From the NCBI RefSeq assembly GCF_017487405.1, contig NZ_CP062222.1, positions 1,101,001 to 1,165,000 on the forward strand: a DNA stretch of 64,000 nt, given 5' to 3'. The DNA comes from Brevundimonas goettingensis (GTDB taxonomy: Bacteria > Pseudomonadota > Alphaproteobacteria > Caulobacterales > Caulobacteraceae). Both the position numbers and the translations under genes were made by a program. Of the stretch, positions 16,580 to 26,278 are shown piece after piece (the first letter of the stretch is position 1; each line of letters begins with the position of its first letter). The notes beneath the pieces are model-generated. The model was given only the letters and a program-made list of their open reading frames with translations, was not told the DNA's origin and ran no database searches.

Positions 16580-17539
16580 CTAGGCCGTCAGCGCGCGCGG
16601 AAGTTTGAACGTCACCGTCTCGCGCTCGCCCGGATCATTGACCATGGTCGCGTCGAATCGGTCGGTGATGGCGGCGAGGAGGGCCTGGATCAGGGGCTCA
16701 GGGGCGGAGGCGCCGGCGGTGACGCCGACCGTGTCCACGCCCTCGAACCAGGTCCAGTCGACCTGGGTGGCGTCATCGACCAGCCGGGCGTCCCTCGCTC
16801 CGCCGCGCAGGGCCACCTCGACCAGCCGCACCGAGTTGGAAGAGTTGGGCGAGCCGACCACCAGCACCAGATCGCAGCCGTCGGCCAGCACCTTGACCGC
16901 CTCCTGACGGTTGGTGGTGGCGTAGCAGATGTCTTCCTTGTGCGGGTCGGGCAGTTCGGGGAAGCGGGCCTTGAGCGTCTTCAGGATCTCGGCCGTGTCG
17001 TCCATCGAGAGGGTGGTCTGGGTGGCGTAGGCGAGGGGCATGTCGCCGGGCCGTTGAACCGTCTCGGCGTCCTCGACCGTCTCGATCAGGGTGATGGCGC
17101 CCTCGGGCAGCTGGCCCATGGTGCCGACGACCTCGGGATGGCCGGCATGGCCGATCAGCAGGATGTGGCGACCGGCATTGTGGTGGCGCTCGGCCTCGAC
17201 ATGGACCTTGGAGACCAGGGGGCAGGTAGCGTCAAGAAACAGCATCTCGCGAGCGCGGGCGCTGGCGGGCACCGACTTGGGCACGCCGTGGGCCGAGAAC
17301 ACGACGGGCCGGTCATCGGGGCACTCGTCCAGCTCCTGGACGAAGACGGCGCCCATGGCCTTCAGCCGCTCGACGACGTGGCGGTTGTGGACGATCTCGT
17401 GGCGCACATAGACCGGGGCGCCGAACTTCTCGATGGCGCGCTCGACGATCTGGATGGCGCGGTCCACCCCGGCGCAAAATCCCCGCGGGGTGGCGAGGCG
17501 GACCTTGAGCGGGCGTTTGATCGGCGCATGGGCGTTCAT
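16580..17539 (-). CDS. ispH: 4-hydroxy-3-methylbut-2-enyl diphosphate reductase
   Basis: IspH (LytB) is the last enzyme of the MEP isoprenoid pathway and makes IPP and DMAPP using a 4Fe-4S cluster. The 319-residue protein has the three cluster cysteines in [22 protein letters not shown] and [14 protein letters not shown], plus [10 protein letters not shown] and HEIVHN. The start at 17539 is chosen because the earlier in-frame start has no homology and lies beside a direct repeat; [20 protein letters not shown] reads directly into the conserved N-terminus. It is transcribed away from the exported protein at 17813. Confidence 0.95.
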   Translation of the reverse strand: MNAHAPIKRPLKVRLATPRGFCAGVDRAIQIVERAIEKFGAPVYVRHEIVHNRHVVERLKAMGAVFVQELDECPDDRPVVFSAHGVPKSVPASARAREMLFLDATCPLVSKVHVEAERHHNAGRHILLIGHAGHPEVVGTMGQLPEGAITLIETVEDAETVQRPGDMPLAYATQTTLSMDDTAEILKTLKARFPELPDPHKEDICYATTNRQEAVKVLADGCDLVLVVGSPNSSNSVRLVEVALRGGARDARLVDDATQVDWTWFEGVDTVGVTAGASAPEPLIQALLAAITDRFDATMVNDPGERETVTFKLPRALTA

Positions 17540-17566
17540 GGCGCCAGGGTAACGGTTCTGGCCGAC

Positions 17567-17602
17567 GACCGCCACCGTCTCTGGCGACCGCCACCGTCTC
17601 TC
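17567..17602. repeat. Two-copy tandem repeat, 19-base period
   Basis: GACCGCCACCGTCTCT occurs at 17567 and again at 17586, separated by CTGG-type bases. It lies in the 5' region between divergent ispH and the exported protein gene. It is probably a slippage duplication; no protein-coding role is seen. Confidence 0.75.
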
Positions 17603-17618
17603 TGGGGTACGGGTGTGG

Positions 17619-17692
17619 GGTGTGGGGTATGGTGCAAGGAGGCGGGGTCATCGCCATGATGGGTGATTATGGCCACGCCCATGCCCCACGCC
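17619..17692. repeat. Long-range inverted repeat, 14-base stem
   Basis: GGTGTGGGGTATGG (17619-17632) can pair with CCATGCCCCACGCC (17679-17692) over 14 positions, with two G-U pairs if transcribed on the plus strand. The loop is 46 bases. The region lies between divergent genes (ispH and the exported protein at 17813), which have 273 bases between them and otherwise show no open frame. Confidence 0.5.
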
Positions 17693-17812
17693 CCAAATCC
17701 TACGCCCATGACGTTTGCCGCGCCTCGCTTTAGCCGCTATCAGCACCCAGCGTGGCGGTGTCGGGCGCCGACACTTTGCTGCGCGCCCATTCGGCTGTCG
17801 GAAATTCCCTTG

Positions 17813-18514
17813 ATGCGTCGCCTTGTCCCTGCCTTGTCCGCCATTGTCCTGATGGCCGGTGTGCTTCCCAGCGTGGCCCATGCCCAGTTCAGCGGCGGTC
17901 AGCAACAGCAGGGCCAGCGCCCGACCGGCGGTCAGCAGCAGGGAGGCGACGACGAGGAGGGAGCCTCCCGCCGTGGCCCGCGCCAGGGCGTCCTGCGCCA
18001 GCAAGCCAACGCCGGCCCGTGCCCCTATGTGAAGATTCTCTATGACGCCGCCCGCTATGTGGAGCTGGCCGACAACCGCGCCGCCCTGGCCAATGTCGGC
18101 TATACCGGCGAGATCGAAGGCGTCACCGCCGGCTGCAGCTATCGTTCCGACGATCCGATCACCGTGCAGATGAACGTCCTGTTCGATCTGGGCCGTGGCG
18201 CTCAGGCGACGAGCGATCAGCGCACCTATCGCTACTGGATCGCCGTGACCGAGCGGAACGCCGCCGTCCTGGCCAAGGAATATTTCGACCTGCCGGTCGA
18301 CTTCAAAGGCCAGCAGACCGCCTCGGTCGAGGAAGAGCGCACCATCGTGATCCCGCGCAAGGACGTCAGCGTCAGCGGCTCGAACTTCGAGGTCCTTGTC
18401 GGCTTTGACGTCACGCCGGAGATGGCCGCCTTCAATCGCGACGGCAGCCGCTTCCGCGTCAACGCCGGGACCGCGCCGACCCCCGCGCCCGCCACCCAGC
18501 CGCCGGCCCAGTAA
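17813..18514 (+). CDS. Hypothetical exported protein with Q/G-rich linker
   Basis: A 233-residue protein with a signal peptide ([25 protein letters not shown], cleavage after AHA). A low-complexity Gln/Gly-rich linker follows (residues 26-60), and then a folded domain. That domain begins [18 protein letters not shown] and includes [26 protein letters not shown], with two cysteines that probably form a periplasmic disulfide. The tail is Pro/Ala-rich. I know similar proteins only as conserved hypotheticals in Caulobacterales. Its stop overlaps the argS start by one base (TAATG), so it is probably co-transcribed with argS. The start was set at 17813 because it begins the signal peptide. Confidence 0.72.
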   Translation: MRRLVPALSAIVLMAGVLPSVAHAQFSGGQQQQGQRPTGGQQQGGDDEEGASRRGPRQGVLRQQANAGPCPYVKILYDAARYVELADNRAALANVGYTGEIEGVTAGCSYRSDDPITVQMNVLFDLGRGAQATSDQRTYRYWIAVTERNAAVLAKEYFDLPVDFKGQQTASVEEERTIVIPRKDVSVSGSNFEVLVGFDVTPEMAAFNRDGSRFRVNAGTAPTPAPATQPPAQ

Positions 18515-20316
18515 TGACCGATCTCAAGTCAGAGTTGGGCGAAGCGGTCGCGGCCGCCTTCGCTGCCGAAGGCGTGGACGCGGCGCTGGCGCGGGTGACC
18601 CCGTCCGATCGGCCGGACCTGGCCGACTTCCAGTCCAACGGGGCCCTGGCCGCCGCCAAGGCGCTGAAGGCCAATCCGCGCGAGCTGGCGGGCAAGGTCG
18701 CCGAGCGCCTGGCCGCCGATCCGCGCCTGTCCTCGGTCGAGGTCGCCGGACCCGGCTTCATCAATTTCAAGGTCTCGGACGCCACCCTCGCGAAGCGCGC
18801 CCAGGCCGTCGCCGCCGATGCGACCCTGGCCGGGGCGTCGGCCGTTGCCGAATCGCGCAAGGTGATCATCGACTACGCCGGGCCCAACGTGGCAAAGCCG
18901 ATGCACGTCGGTCACCTGCGCTCCTCGATCATCGGCGAAAGCCTGAAGCGGCTGTTCCGCCTGCGCGGCGACACCGTCTGGGGCGACGCCCACTTCGGCG
19001 ACTGGGGCTTCCAGATGGGGCTGCTGATCGTCGCCGTGGGCGATGAAGGCAAGGCCGACGGCTTCCTTGTCGAAGGCGAAGGCCCGTTCCCGGCCGAGAG
19101 CCCGGTCAGTCTTGATGACCTCGAACGCCTGTATCCGGCCGCCGCTTCGACTGCCAAGGAAGACCCCGCCTATCGCGACCGCGCCCGCAAGGCGACGGCC
19201 GAATTGCAGGGCGGTCGCCCCGGCTATCGCGCCCTGTGGAAGCATTTTGTCGCCGTCAGCCGCTCCGCGCTGGAGCGCGAGTTCGGCGCCCTGGACGTCA
19301 CCTTCGACCTCTGGAACGGGGAATCGGACGCCGATCCGCGCATGGTCGGGATGATCGCCGATCTGACCGCCAAGGGCCTGCTGGTCGAGGACGACGGCGC
19401 CCAGGTGGTCCACGTCGCCAGGCCGGGTGAGACGCGCAAGAAGAAGCTGGCAGATGGTTCGGTGATCGAGGCGCCCAGCCCGCCGCCGCTGCTGGTGGTG
19501 AGCTCCGAAGGCTCGGCCATGTACGGCACGACCGATCTGGCGACCATCGTCGACCGCCGCGAGACGCTGGATCCCGACCTGATGCTCTATGTCGTCGACG
19601 AGCGGCAGGCCGAGCATTTCGAACAGGTCTATCGCGCCGCCTATCTGGCCGGCTACGCGAAGCCGGGCGAGCTGGAGCACCTCGGCTTCGGCACCATGAA
19701 CGGCACCGACGGCAAGCCGTTCAAGACCCGCGCGGGCGGGGTGCTCAAGCTGCACGACCTGATTACCCAGGCGACCGACAAGGCGCGCGACCGTCTGCAC
19801 GAGGCCAACCTCGGCGCCGACGTCGATCCGGCCGAGTTCGAGGCCATCGCCCACAAGGTGGCCATCGCCGCCCTGAAGTTCGCCGATCTGTCGAACAGCC
19901 GAACCACCAGCTACATCTTCGACCTCGACCGCTTCATGAGCTTCGAGGGCAAGACCGGCCCCTATCTGCTCTATCAGGTCGTCCGCATTCGCTCGCTGCT
20001 GCGGCGCGGGGCGGAGCAGGGCGCCACGCCCGGCCCGATCGCCGTCGTGGAGCCGGCCGAGCGCGATCTGGTGCTGACACTGGACGCCTTCGATCAGGCG
20101 ATCTCGGACGCCTATGACAAGCGGATGCCGCACCTGATCGCGGAACACGCCTATCGTCTGGCCCAGGCTTTCTCGAAATTCTACGCGGCCTGCCCGGTGC
20201 TGGTCGCGCCGGACGAGGCCACGCGCGGCTCGCGGCTGGCCTTGTCGAAGGCGGCGCTGGACCAGCTGGTGCTGGCGCTCGGCGTGTTGGGCATCGCGAC
20301 GCCGGAACGCATGTAG
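18514..20316 (+). CDS. argS: Arginyl-tRNA synthetase
   Basis: ArgRS charges tRNA-Arg. The 600-residue class I synthetase has the N-terminal additional domain (residues 1-110) that contacts the tRNA D-loop. The HIGH-type motif is in [18 protein letters not shown]. The active site continues with [13 protein letters not shown], and [15 protein letters not shown] stands in place of KMSK, as is normal for this family. The C-terminal anticodon-binding helices begin near [15 protein letters not shown]. It overlaps the preceding exported protein gene by one base. Confidence 0.97.
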   Translation: MTDLKSELGEAVAAAFAAEGVDAALARVTPSDRPDLADFQSNGALAAAKALKANPRELAGKVAERLAADPRLSSVEVAGPGFINFKVSDATLAKRAQAVAADATLAGASAVAESRKVIIDYAGPNVAKPMHVGHLRSSIIGESLKRLFRLRGDTVWGDAHFGDWGFQMGLLIVAVGDEGKADGFLVEGEGPFPAESPVSLDDLERLYPAAASTAKEDPAYRDRARKATAELQGGRPGYRALWKHFVAVSRSALEREFGALDVTFDLWNGESDADPRMVGMIADLTAKGLLVEDDGAQVVHVARPGETRKKKLADGSVIEAPSPPPLLVVSSEGSAMYGTTDLATIVDRRETLDPDLMLYVVDERQAEHFEQVYRAAYLAGYAKPGELEHLGFGTMNGTDGKPFKTRAGGVLKLHDLITQATDKARDRLHEANLGADVDPAEFEAIAHKVAIAALKFADLSNSRTTSYIFDLDRFMSFEGKTGPYLLYQVVRIRSLLRRGAEQGATPGPIAVVEPAERDLVLTLDAFDQAISDAYDKRMPHLIAEHAYRLAQAFSKFYAACPVLVAPDEATRGSRLALSKAALDQLVLALGVLGIATPERM

Positions 20317-20370
20317 CGAAGCTTCTCCGGATTCGGGTTAGACTGCGTCGATCCCGATCCGGAGCCTGCC

Positions 20371-21378
20371 ATGTCCCTCGACGCCTTCATCAACAGCCTG
20401 CCCAAGGCCGAGCTGCATTTGCACATCGAGGGCAGTCTCGAGCCCGAGCTGATGTTCGAGCTGGCAAGGCGGAACAAGGTCGAGATCCCGTTCGACAGCG
20501 TCGAAGCCGTGCGCGCGGCCTATGACTTCTCGAACCTGCAGGACTTCCTCGACATCTATTACGCCGGGGCCAATGTCCTGCAGACCGAGCAGGACTTCCA
20601 CGACCTGGCCTATGCCTATTTCCAGCGGGCGGCGGCGGACCGGGTGCGCCACGCCGAGATCTTCTTCGACCCCCAGACCCACACCGACCGGGGCATTCCG
20701 TTCCAGGTGGTCGCCGACGGCCTGCTGTCGGGGATGAAGGCGGCCGAGGCGGATCTGGACGTCTCGTCCCAGCTGATCCTCTGCTTCCTGCGCCACCTCG
20801 ATGAGGATGCGGCCTTCGCGACGCTCCGGAAGGCCGAGCCCTGGCTGGACCGGATCCGGGGCGTGGGGCTGGACTCCTCCGAAGTCGGCCATCCGCCGTC
20901 CAAGTTCAAATCCGTCTTCGCCGCCGCCGGCTCCATGGGGCTGAAGCGCGTCGCCCATGCCGGGGAGGAGGGGCCGCCGGAGTATGTCTGGGAGGCGCTG
21001 GACCTGCTCAAGATCGACCGGATGGATCACGGCAACCGGTCGATGGAGGACCCGAAACTGGTCGAACGGCTCGCGAAGGAGGGGATGACCCTGACCGTCT
21101 GCCCGCTGTCGAACCACAAGCTCTGCGTCGTCGACGACCTCAAAGATCATCCCGTGCCGGAGATGCTGCGGCAGGGGCTTCACGTCACGCTGAACTCCGA
21201 CGACCCCGCCTATTTCGGCGGCTATGTGAACGAGAACTGGCGTCAGCTGACGGCCGCCGTCGGCCTGACGCGCGAGCAGCTGATCGGTCTGGCGAAGAAC
21301 AGCTTCGAGGGCTCGTTCCTGACCTCGGCGGAGAAGGCGGCGTACATCGACGAGGTCGAGGCGTACGCCGCCCTCTGA
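20371..21378 (+). CDS. Adenine deaminase (adenosine deaminase family)
   Basis: A 335-residue zinc-dependent purine deaminase. AELHLHIEGSLEPE has the H-x-H metal ligands, VAHAGEEGPPEYVWEAL the catalytic Glu region, and LNSDDPAYFGGY the final aspartates. NLQDFLDIYYAGANVLQTEQDF and HAGEEGPPEY are features of the subgroup shown in yeast (Aah1) and some bacteria to act on adenine rather than adenosine. Adenine is therefore the likely substrate, making hypoxanthine in purine salvage. This is inferred from family knowledge. It is a single gene following argS and converges with the esterase at 21385. Confidence 0.85.
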   Translation: MSLDAFINSLPKAELHLHIEGSLEPELMFELARRNKVEIPFDSVEAVRAAYDFSNLQDFLDIYYAGANVLQTEQDFHDLAYAYFQRAAADRVRHAEIFFDPQTHTDRGIPFQVVADGLLSGMKAAEADLDVSSQLILCFLRHLDEDAAFATLRKAEPWLDRIRGVGLDSSEVGHPPSKFKSVFAAAGSMGLKRVAHAGEEGPPEYVWEALDLLKIDRMDHGNRSMEDPKLVERLAKEGMTLTVCPLSNHKLCVVDDLKDHPVPEMLRQGLHVTLNSDDPAYFGGYVNENWRQLTAAVGLTREQLIGLAKNSFEGSFLTSAEKAAYIDEVEAYAAL

Positions 21379-21384
21379 TCCGGA

Positions 21385-22419
21385 TCAGATCGGCAGGATC
21401 GCCGTCCCGAAGGCCTTTTTCAGGTCGTGGGCTGCGAATTGCTGCGCCACAGCCGCGTCTGGCAGCACCAGACCCATGCCGAAGAATTCATGGGTCGAGC
21501 CGTTGAAGGTCTTCGCGCGGGTGTCGACGCCGGCCGCCTCCAGCTTTTCGGCCAGGTTTTCGCCCTCGGTGCGCAGGGGGTCGATCTCGGCGGTGATCAC
21601 GGTGGAGGAGGGCAGGCCCCGCAGGTCGGCCGCGCCCACGACATTGATGCGCGGGTCGGCGGTTTCGCTCTGATCGTTGAAGGTGTGCTTCACGAACCAC
21701 TCCATCATCGGCTTGTTAAGCGGCTTGGCGGCGGCGTTCTCGACATAGCTCTCGGTGGTCATGTCATTGCCGACCAGCGGATAGACCAGCACCTGATGCG
21801 CCGGGGCCTGCAGGCCCTGGTCGCGGGCGGCGATGGAGACGTTGATGGCCAGGTTGCCGCCGGCGCTTTCCCCCATCACCGCGACCTTGCGCGGATCGCC
21901 GCCGATGGTCTGGGCATTGGCGAGCGCCCATTTGTACGCCGCGACGGCGTCGTCATGGGCGGCGGGGAACTTGTTCTCTGGCGCCTGACGGTAGTGGACC
22001 GACAGGACCACGACGTCGGCGAAGCGGCTGAGCCCGCGCGGGCCGCCGTCATAGACGTCGAGGTCGGCGATGACGAAGCCGCCGCCGTGGAAATAGACGA
22101 CCAGCGGCTTCAGGTCGTCGCTGTCGAGGTTGGGACTGTAGATCCGGGCCTGCAGCGGGCCGGCGGCGCCGTCGATGGTGATGTCGCGGGTCTGGATGCC
22201 CAGGGTCGGGTCCTCGTCCTTGATCGTCTCCCGCAGAATCTTCTTCACCGCGTCGGTCGGGGTCGGCTGGAGGCGCGCCTCCTGCGGCGACAGGGTCTCG
22301 ATCGGCTTGCCGCCCAGACCTGCCAGGGTGTCCAGCACCTTGCCCATCATCATGTCGGGTTTGGCGGGGGTATTGCGCGGCTGGTCGTCTTTGCCGAGGA
22401 TTTTGTCGAGGATAGACAT
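21385..22419 (-). CDS. HSL-family alpha/beta hydrolase (esterase/lipase)
   Basis: A 344-residue carboxylesterase of the hormone-sensitive-lipase family (alpha/beta hydrolase fold 3). The oxyanion hole is VYFHGGGFVIADLD, the nucleophile elbow VMGESAGGNLA, the catalytic aspartate in ITAEIDPL, and the histidine in STHEFFGM. There is no signal peptide, so it is cytoplasmic. The N-terminal 60 residues contain DKILGKDDQPRNTPAKPD and a LGGKPIETLSPQEAR cap segment. It is transcribed away from the glycine riboswitch with 358 bases between the two start codons. Substrate unknown. Confidence 0.85.
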   Translation of the reverse strand: MSILDKILGKDDQPRNTPAKPDMMMGKVLDTLAGLGGKPIETLSPQEARLQPTPTDAVKKILRETIKDEDPTLGIQTRDITIDGAAGPLQARIYSPNLDSDDLKPLVVYFHGGGFVIADLDVYDGGPRGLSRFADVVVLSVHYRQAPENKFPAAHDDAVAAYKWALANAQTIGGDPRKVAVMGESAGGNLAINVSIAARDQGLQAPAHQVLVYPLVGNDMTTESYVENAAAKPLNKPMMEWFVKHTFNDQSETADPRINVVGAADLRGLPSSTVITAEIDPLRTEGENLAEKLEAAGVDTRAKTFNGSTHEFFGMGLVLPDAAVAQQFAAHDLKKAFGTAILPI

Positions 22420-22496
22420 AGGCTTCTCCGAATATTCAGGCGGGGGGCGATGCCGGTGTTAATCCCGATATCGCGCGGTTGTTCCTCCGCCCAAGC

Positions 22497-22526
22497 TTGA
22501 CTCCCGGTCGGAGTCGGGGCCTAGGT
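22497..22526 (+). promoter_or_regulatory. Candidate promoter of the glycine-cleavage operon
   Basis: TTGACT (22497-22502) is followed after 18 bases by CTAGGT (22521-22526), a reasonable match to the Caulobacter housekeeping consensus (TTGAC with a -10 containing CTA). A start near 22533 would put transcription just ahead of the riboswitch, which fits. No other pair this good lies between the esterase and gcvT. Confidence 0.5.
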
Positions 22527-22534
22527 CGCCTCGC

Positions 22535-22772
22535 TCTCGCGGGAGAGATCGGGTGCCTTTCGGGGCGACCCGGAGCCGAAGGCGCAACCGCCCCGGAAAC
22601 GCTCAGGCAAACGGACCGCGAGGACATTCGGACGCTGGAAAGTCGGTCCTTGGACCGCGCCGACGGAGCAATGCCGCCCCTCTTTTAAGGGCGTCGGAAT
22701 CTCTCAGGCTTCAGGACAGCGGGGGCGCGAGGACGGCGGAGCTTCCGCCACTGAACGCGACTCTGGAAAGCC
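22535..22772 (+). promoter_or_regulatory. Tandem glycine riboswitch
   Basis: Two consecutive glycine aptamers precede gcvT. The first (about 22538-22645) has GGGAGAG, GCCGAAGGCGCAA, CTCAGGCAAACGGACCGC and CTGGAAAG. The second (about 22645-22772) has CGCCGACGGAGCAA, ATCTCTCAGG, GGACAG and CTCTGGAAAG. These are the conserved joining segments of the gcvT RNA family, and tandem arrangement with a short linker is the classic form. It ends only about six bases before the ATG, so control is more likely at translation start than by termination. Glycine should switch the operon on. Confidence 0.93.
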
Positions 22773-22777
22773 GACAC

Positions 22778-23893
22778 ATGACCGACGAGACCCTGAAGAC
22801 CACGCCCCTGAACGCCGCGCACCGCGCGCTCGGAGCCCGCATGGTCGGCTTCGGCGGCTATGACATGCCGGTCCAGTATGAGGGCGTCCTGGCCGAGCAC
22901 CGCTGGACCCGCGAACACGCCGGCCTGTTCGACGTCAGCCACATGGGCCAGTGCAAGATCACCGGCGCCGACGCCATTTCCCAGTTCGAGCGCTTCGTGC
23001 CGGGCGACTACCAGATCCTGAAGTCGGGCAAGCAGAAGTATTCCCTGCTGCTCAACACCGACGGCGGCATCATCGACGACCTGATGGCCGGCAAGCCCGA
23101 CCACGACGGCCTGTTCGTCGTCGTCAACGCCGGCAACAAGGACGAGGACTTCGCCTTCTGGGCCGCCAATCTCGAAGGCGACGCCACCCTGACGGTGCTG
23201 GACGACCGCGCCCTGATCGCCATCCAGGGTCCCGAAGCCGCCGAGGTGATGCTGAAGCATGAGCCGGTCCTGGCCGAATTCGGCTTCATGGACTGCGCCC
23301 GGCTCATGCTGTTCGGGGTCGACTGCTTCGTCTCCCGCTCGGGCTACACCGGCGAGGACGGCTATGAAATCTCGGTCCCGGCCGCCGACGCCGAGCGCAT
23401 CTGGAACACCATCCTCGAGGACGCCCGCGTCAAGCCGATCGGTCTGGGCGCGCGCGACAGCCTGCGTCTGGAGGCCGGCCTGCCTCTGCACGGCCATGAC
23501 ATCGACCCCACGACCTCGCCGGTCGAAGGCGCCCTGACCTTCGCCCTGTCCAAGTCACGCAAGGAAGCCGCGAACTTCAACGGCGCCGAGCGTATCCTGA
23601 AGGAACTGGCCGAGGGCCCCTCGCGCGTCCGCGTCGGCCTGAGCGTCAAGGAAGGCGCCCCGGCCCGCGAGGGCGCCGAGGTCGCCGATCTGGACGGCAA
23701 CCTCATCGGCAAGGTGACCTCGGGCGGCCCGTCGCCGACCTTGGGCCGCAACATCGCCATGGGCTATGTGCCCCCCGCATTCGCCGAACTGGGCACGGAG
23801 CTGAAGGTTCTGGTGCGTGGCAAGCCCGCCGCCGCCGAGGTCGTCGCCATGCCCTTCGTCGCCTCCCGCTACTACCGCAAACCCAAAGCCTGA
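22778..23893 (+). CDS. gcvT: Glycine cleavage system T protein (aminomethyltransferase)
   Basis: GcvT moves the methylene group from the lipoyl-bound aminomethyl intermediate to tetrahydrofolate, releasing ammonia. The 371-residue protein begins [26 protein letters not shown] and has [20 protein letters not shown] and [15 protein letters not shown], the family signatures for folate and substrate binding. The C-terminal barrel contains GEDGYE and later [21 protein letters not shown]. It is the first gene under the tandem glycine riboswitch. The frame is open upstream through the riboswitch, but coding starts at this ATG. Confidence 0.96.
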   Translation: MTDETLKTTPLNAAHRALGARMVGFGGYDMPVQYEGVLAEHRWTREHAGLFDVSHMGQCKITGADAISQFERFVPGDYQILKSGKQKYSLLLNTDGGIIDDLMAGKPDHDGLFVVVNAGNKDEDFAFWAANLEGDATLTVLDDRALIAIQGPEAAEVMLKHEPVLAEFGFMDCARLMLFGVDCFVSRSGYTGEDGYEISVPAADAERIWNTILEDARVKPIGLGARDSLRLEAGLPLHGHDIDPTTSPVEGALTFALSKSRKEAANFNGAERILKELAEGPSRVRVGLSVKEGAPAREGAEVADLDGNLIGKVTSGGPSPTLGRNIAMGYVPPAFAELGTELKVLVRGKPAAAEVVAMPFVASRYYRKPKA

Positions 23894-23904
23894 GAGCCCC
23901 AGCC

Positions 23905-24270
23905 ATGAAATTCACCAAGGATCACGAGTGGGTCAGCGTCGACGGCGACATCGCCACCGTCGGCATCTCCAAACACGCCGCGGACGCCCTGGGCGATGTG
24001 GTGTTCGTGGAAGTCCCCGAAGTCGGCAAGACCGTCACCAAGGGCGACAGCTTCGCCGTGGTCGAGAGCGTCAAGGCCGCCTCGGACGTCTACGCCCCCG
24101 TCTCGGGCGAGGTGGTCGAGGCCAATGACGTCCTGGGCAGCGCCCCGGAGACCGTCAACTCGGCCCCGGAAGCCGACGGCTGGTTCGCCAGGATCAAGAT
24201 CTCCGACGCCTCGGCGCTGGACGGTCTGATGGATCAGGCCGCGTACGACGAATATCTGACCACGCTTTAG
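23905..24270 (+). CDS. gcvH: Glycine cleavage system H protein
   Basis: GcvH is the lipoyl-carrying shuttle of the glycine cleavage system. The 121-residue protein has the lipoylation lysine K57 in [14 protein letters not shown], surrounded by the usual beta-hammerhead fold ([18 protein letters not shown] at the N-terminus, DGWFARIKI near the C-terminus). The length is standard. It is 11 bases downstream of gcvT, and a palindromic element separates it from gcvPA. Confidence 0.97.
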   Translation: MKFTKDHEWVSVDGDIATVGISKHAADALGDVVFVEVPEVGKTVTKGDSFAVVESVKAASDVYAPVSGEVVEANDVLGSAPETVNSAPEADGWFARIKISDASALDGLMDQAAYDEYLTTL

Positions 24271-24275
24271 TTTCT

Positions 24276-24402
24276 CCGCTCATCCCCGCGAAAGCGGGGA
24301 CCCAGCCCTGTCGCGAGGCACGGGCTGGGATGAGCGGATCGTCCTCCCCGGCGACAGTCCTCGCCCAAAGCACTGGGTCCCCGCTTTCGCGGGGATGAGC
24401 GG
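24276..24402. repeat. 127-base element with 30-base perfect terminal inverted repeats
   Basis: CCGCTCATCCCCGCGAAAGC... (24276-24305) is repeated as an exact reverse complement at 24373-24402. Each arm also contains its own small hairpin (CCCCGC-GAAA-GCGGGG). Between the arms is a partial pair (CAGCCC/GGGCTG). The TCATCCCCGCGAAAGCGGGG type is a dispersed alphaproteobacterial intergenic repeat by general knowledge. It sits inside the gcv operon, ending eight bases before the gcvPA start, so it would be part of the mRNA and overlap the translation start region. Confidence 0.9.
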
Positions 24403-24410
24403 AATAGAAC

Positions 24411-25757
24411 ATGCGCTACCTCCCCCTGACCGCCGACGACCGTGAGGCGATGCTCGCCGCCATCGGCGTCAAATCGATCGACGACCTGTTCGTGGATGTG
24501 CCCGAAGCCGCGAGGCGCGAGGGCTTCGTCGACCTGCCGCGCGTGGCGGGCGAACTGGAGGTGGAGCGGGCCCTGTCCAAGATGGCCGGGCGCAATGTCG
24601 CGGCGGGCTCGGCGCCCTTCTTCTGCGGCGCGGGCGCCTACAAGCACCATGTGCCCGCGACGGTGGATCACATCATCCAGCGCTCGGAGTTCTTGACCAG
24701 CTACACCCCGTACCAGCCGGAAATCGCGCAGGGCACGCTGCAGTACCTCTATGAGTTCCAGACCCAGGTCGCGAACCTTACGGGAATGCCGGTCGCCAAC
24801 GCCTCGCTCTATGACGGCTCGACCGCCATGGCCGAGGGTGTGCTGATGGCGACCCGCGTCACCCGCCGCAACAAGGCGGTCATCTCGGGCGGGGTGCATC
24901 CCCACTATGTCCGCGCCACCGAGACCGTGGTCCATGCCGTCGGCGTCGAGACCGAAGCCCTGGCCGCTGCCGTCGATGCGGAAGCCGCCGTCATCGATGC
25001 GATCGACAAGGACACCGCCTGCGTCGTCGTCCAGACCCCGAACGTCTTCGGCACCGCGACCGACGTGACCAAGATCGCCGAGGCCGCGCACGCCGCCGGC
25101 GCCCTGCTGATCGTCGTGGTCACCGAGGCCGTGTCGATGGGGCTGCTCAAGTCGCCGGGCGAGATGGGGGCCGACATCGTCGCCGCCGAGGGCCAGTCGA
25201 TCGGCAACGCCCTGAACTTCGGCGGACCCTACGTCGGCCTGTTCGCCTGCCGCGAAAAGCTGATCCGCCAGATGCCGGGCCGCCTGACCGGCGAGACCGT
25301 GGACGCCGACGGCGAGCGCGGCTTCGTCCTGACCCTGTCGACGCGCGAGCAGCACATCCGCCGCGACAAGGCGACGTCGAATATCTGCACCAATTCCGGC
25401 CTCTGCACCCTGGCCTTCACCATCCACATGAGCCTGCTGGGCGAGACGGGCCTGCGCAAACTGGCCCTGCTGAACCACGAGAAGGCCGTGGCGACCCGCG
25501 ACGCCCTGGCCGCCATTCCGGGCGTTGAGATCCTGACGCCGCGCTTCTTCAACGAGTTCGCGGTGCGTCTGCCGAAGAACGCCGCCGAGGTCGTCCAGAC
25601 CCTGGCCGATCACCACCTGCTGGCCGGCGTGCCCTACAGCCGTCTGGCGCCCGACGCCGGCATGGATGACGTCCTGCTGGTCGCCGCCACCGAAACCACG
25701 CTGGACGTCGATATCCAGCTTCTCGCCAAGAGCCTTATGAAGGTGCTGGCGGCATGA
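24411..25757 (+). CDS. gcvPA: Glycine dehydrogenase (decarboxylating) subunit 1
   Basis: The first half of the split P protein, the PLP-dependent glycine decarboxylase of the glycine cleavage system. The 448-residue protein has [40 protein letters not shown] and [29 protein letters not shown], all strongly conserved in this family. It forms the alpha-beta dimer with GcvPB. No good Shine-Dalgarno sequence precedes the ATG because the palindromic repeat ends eight bases upstream. Its last four bases overlap the start of the exported-protein gene (ATGA). Confidence 0.96.
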   Translation: MRYLPLTADDREAMLAAIGVKSIDDLFVDVPEAARREGFVDLPRVAGELEVERALSKMAGRNVAAGSAPFFCGAGAYKHHVPATVDHIIQRSEFLTSYTPYQPEIAQGTLQYLYEFQTQVANLTGMPVANASLYDGSTAMAEGVLMATRVTRRNKAVISGGVHPHYVRATETVVHAVGVETEALAAAVDAEAAVIDAIDKDTACVVVQTPNVFGTATDVTKIAEAAHAAGALLIVVVTEAVSMGLLKSPGEMGADIVAAEGQSIGNALNFGGPYVGLFACREKLIRQMPGRLTGETVDADGERGFVLTLSTREQHIRRDKATSNICTNSGLCTLAFTIHMSLLGETGLRKLALLNHEKAVATRDALAAIPGVEILTPRFFNEFAVRLPKNAAEVVQTLADHHLLAGVPYSRLAPDAGMDDVLLVAATETTLDVDIQLLAKSLMKVLAA

Positions 25758-26278
25758 TCCTTCGCGTCGCCGCGTTGGCTTTTACTCTGGTCGCTTCTGC
25801 GCCGGCCCACGCTCAGGTCAATCAAGGCAATCAGCCGCCCTTGATCCGGCGGGAGCAGGGGACCTACGCCGAGCCTTCGGTGCTGGCTCAGTGGATCAAG
25901 GACAATGTGCCGTCCGAGAACATCCTCGATCTGGCGACGATGATTCCGGGTTCAGCGGTGGTCTGGGTGGATCGGAGCACGGTGACCAAGGCTGACGCCT
26001 TCGGTGAGGCGTGGCAGCACTGGGAAATCTACGACGCTGCTACCGCAGAGGCTGTCGGCTTCCGGTCGTTCAAAATCCTCCAGAGATACCAGTGCGCGGA
26101 AGGCGGGACCGTGCACATCGAGGGTTTGATGTACAGCGGCAACGACCTGACCGGCACGTCGACCGAGGTTCCGCCTCCCGGTGCGAACGCGTGGAAAGCG
26201 CTCAACTTCGTCCTGTGGGACGATCTTCGACATACCGTCTGCGAAGGCACCTATTTCTTTGACGAGAAGGCTCCGTAA
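25754..26278 (+). CDS. Exported protein, adhesin-E-like, embedded in the gcv operon
   Basis: A 174-residue protein with a signal peptide ([21 protein letters not shown]). The mature part has a pattern like the surface-adhesin E-like domain: VVWVDRSTV, then a W-x-x-W core, [36 protein letters not shown] and a final VCEGTYFF. Two cysteines at about 117 and 164 could form a disulfide. This match is by pattern only. The gene overlaps gcvPA by four bases at its start (ATGA), and its stop overlaps the gcvPB start by one base (TAATG). It is thus translated in step with two halves of one enzyme, although the product should be periplasmic. Function unknown. Confidence 0.75.
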   Translation: MILRVAALAFTLVASAPAHAQVNQGNQPPLIRREQGTYAEPSVLAQWIKDNVPSENILDLATMIPGSAVVWVDRSTVTKADAFGEAWQHWEIYDAATAEAVGFRSFKILQRYQCAEGGTVHIEGLMYSGNDLTGTSTEVPPPGANAWKALNFVLWDDLRHTVCEGTYFFDEKAP

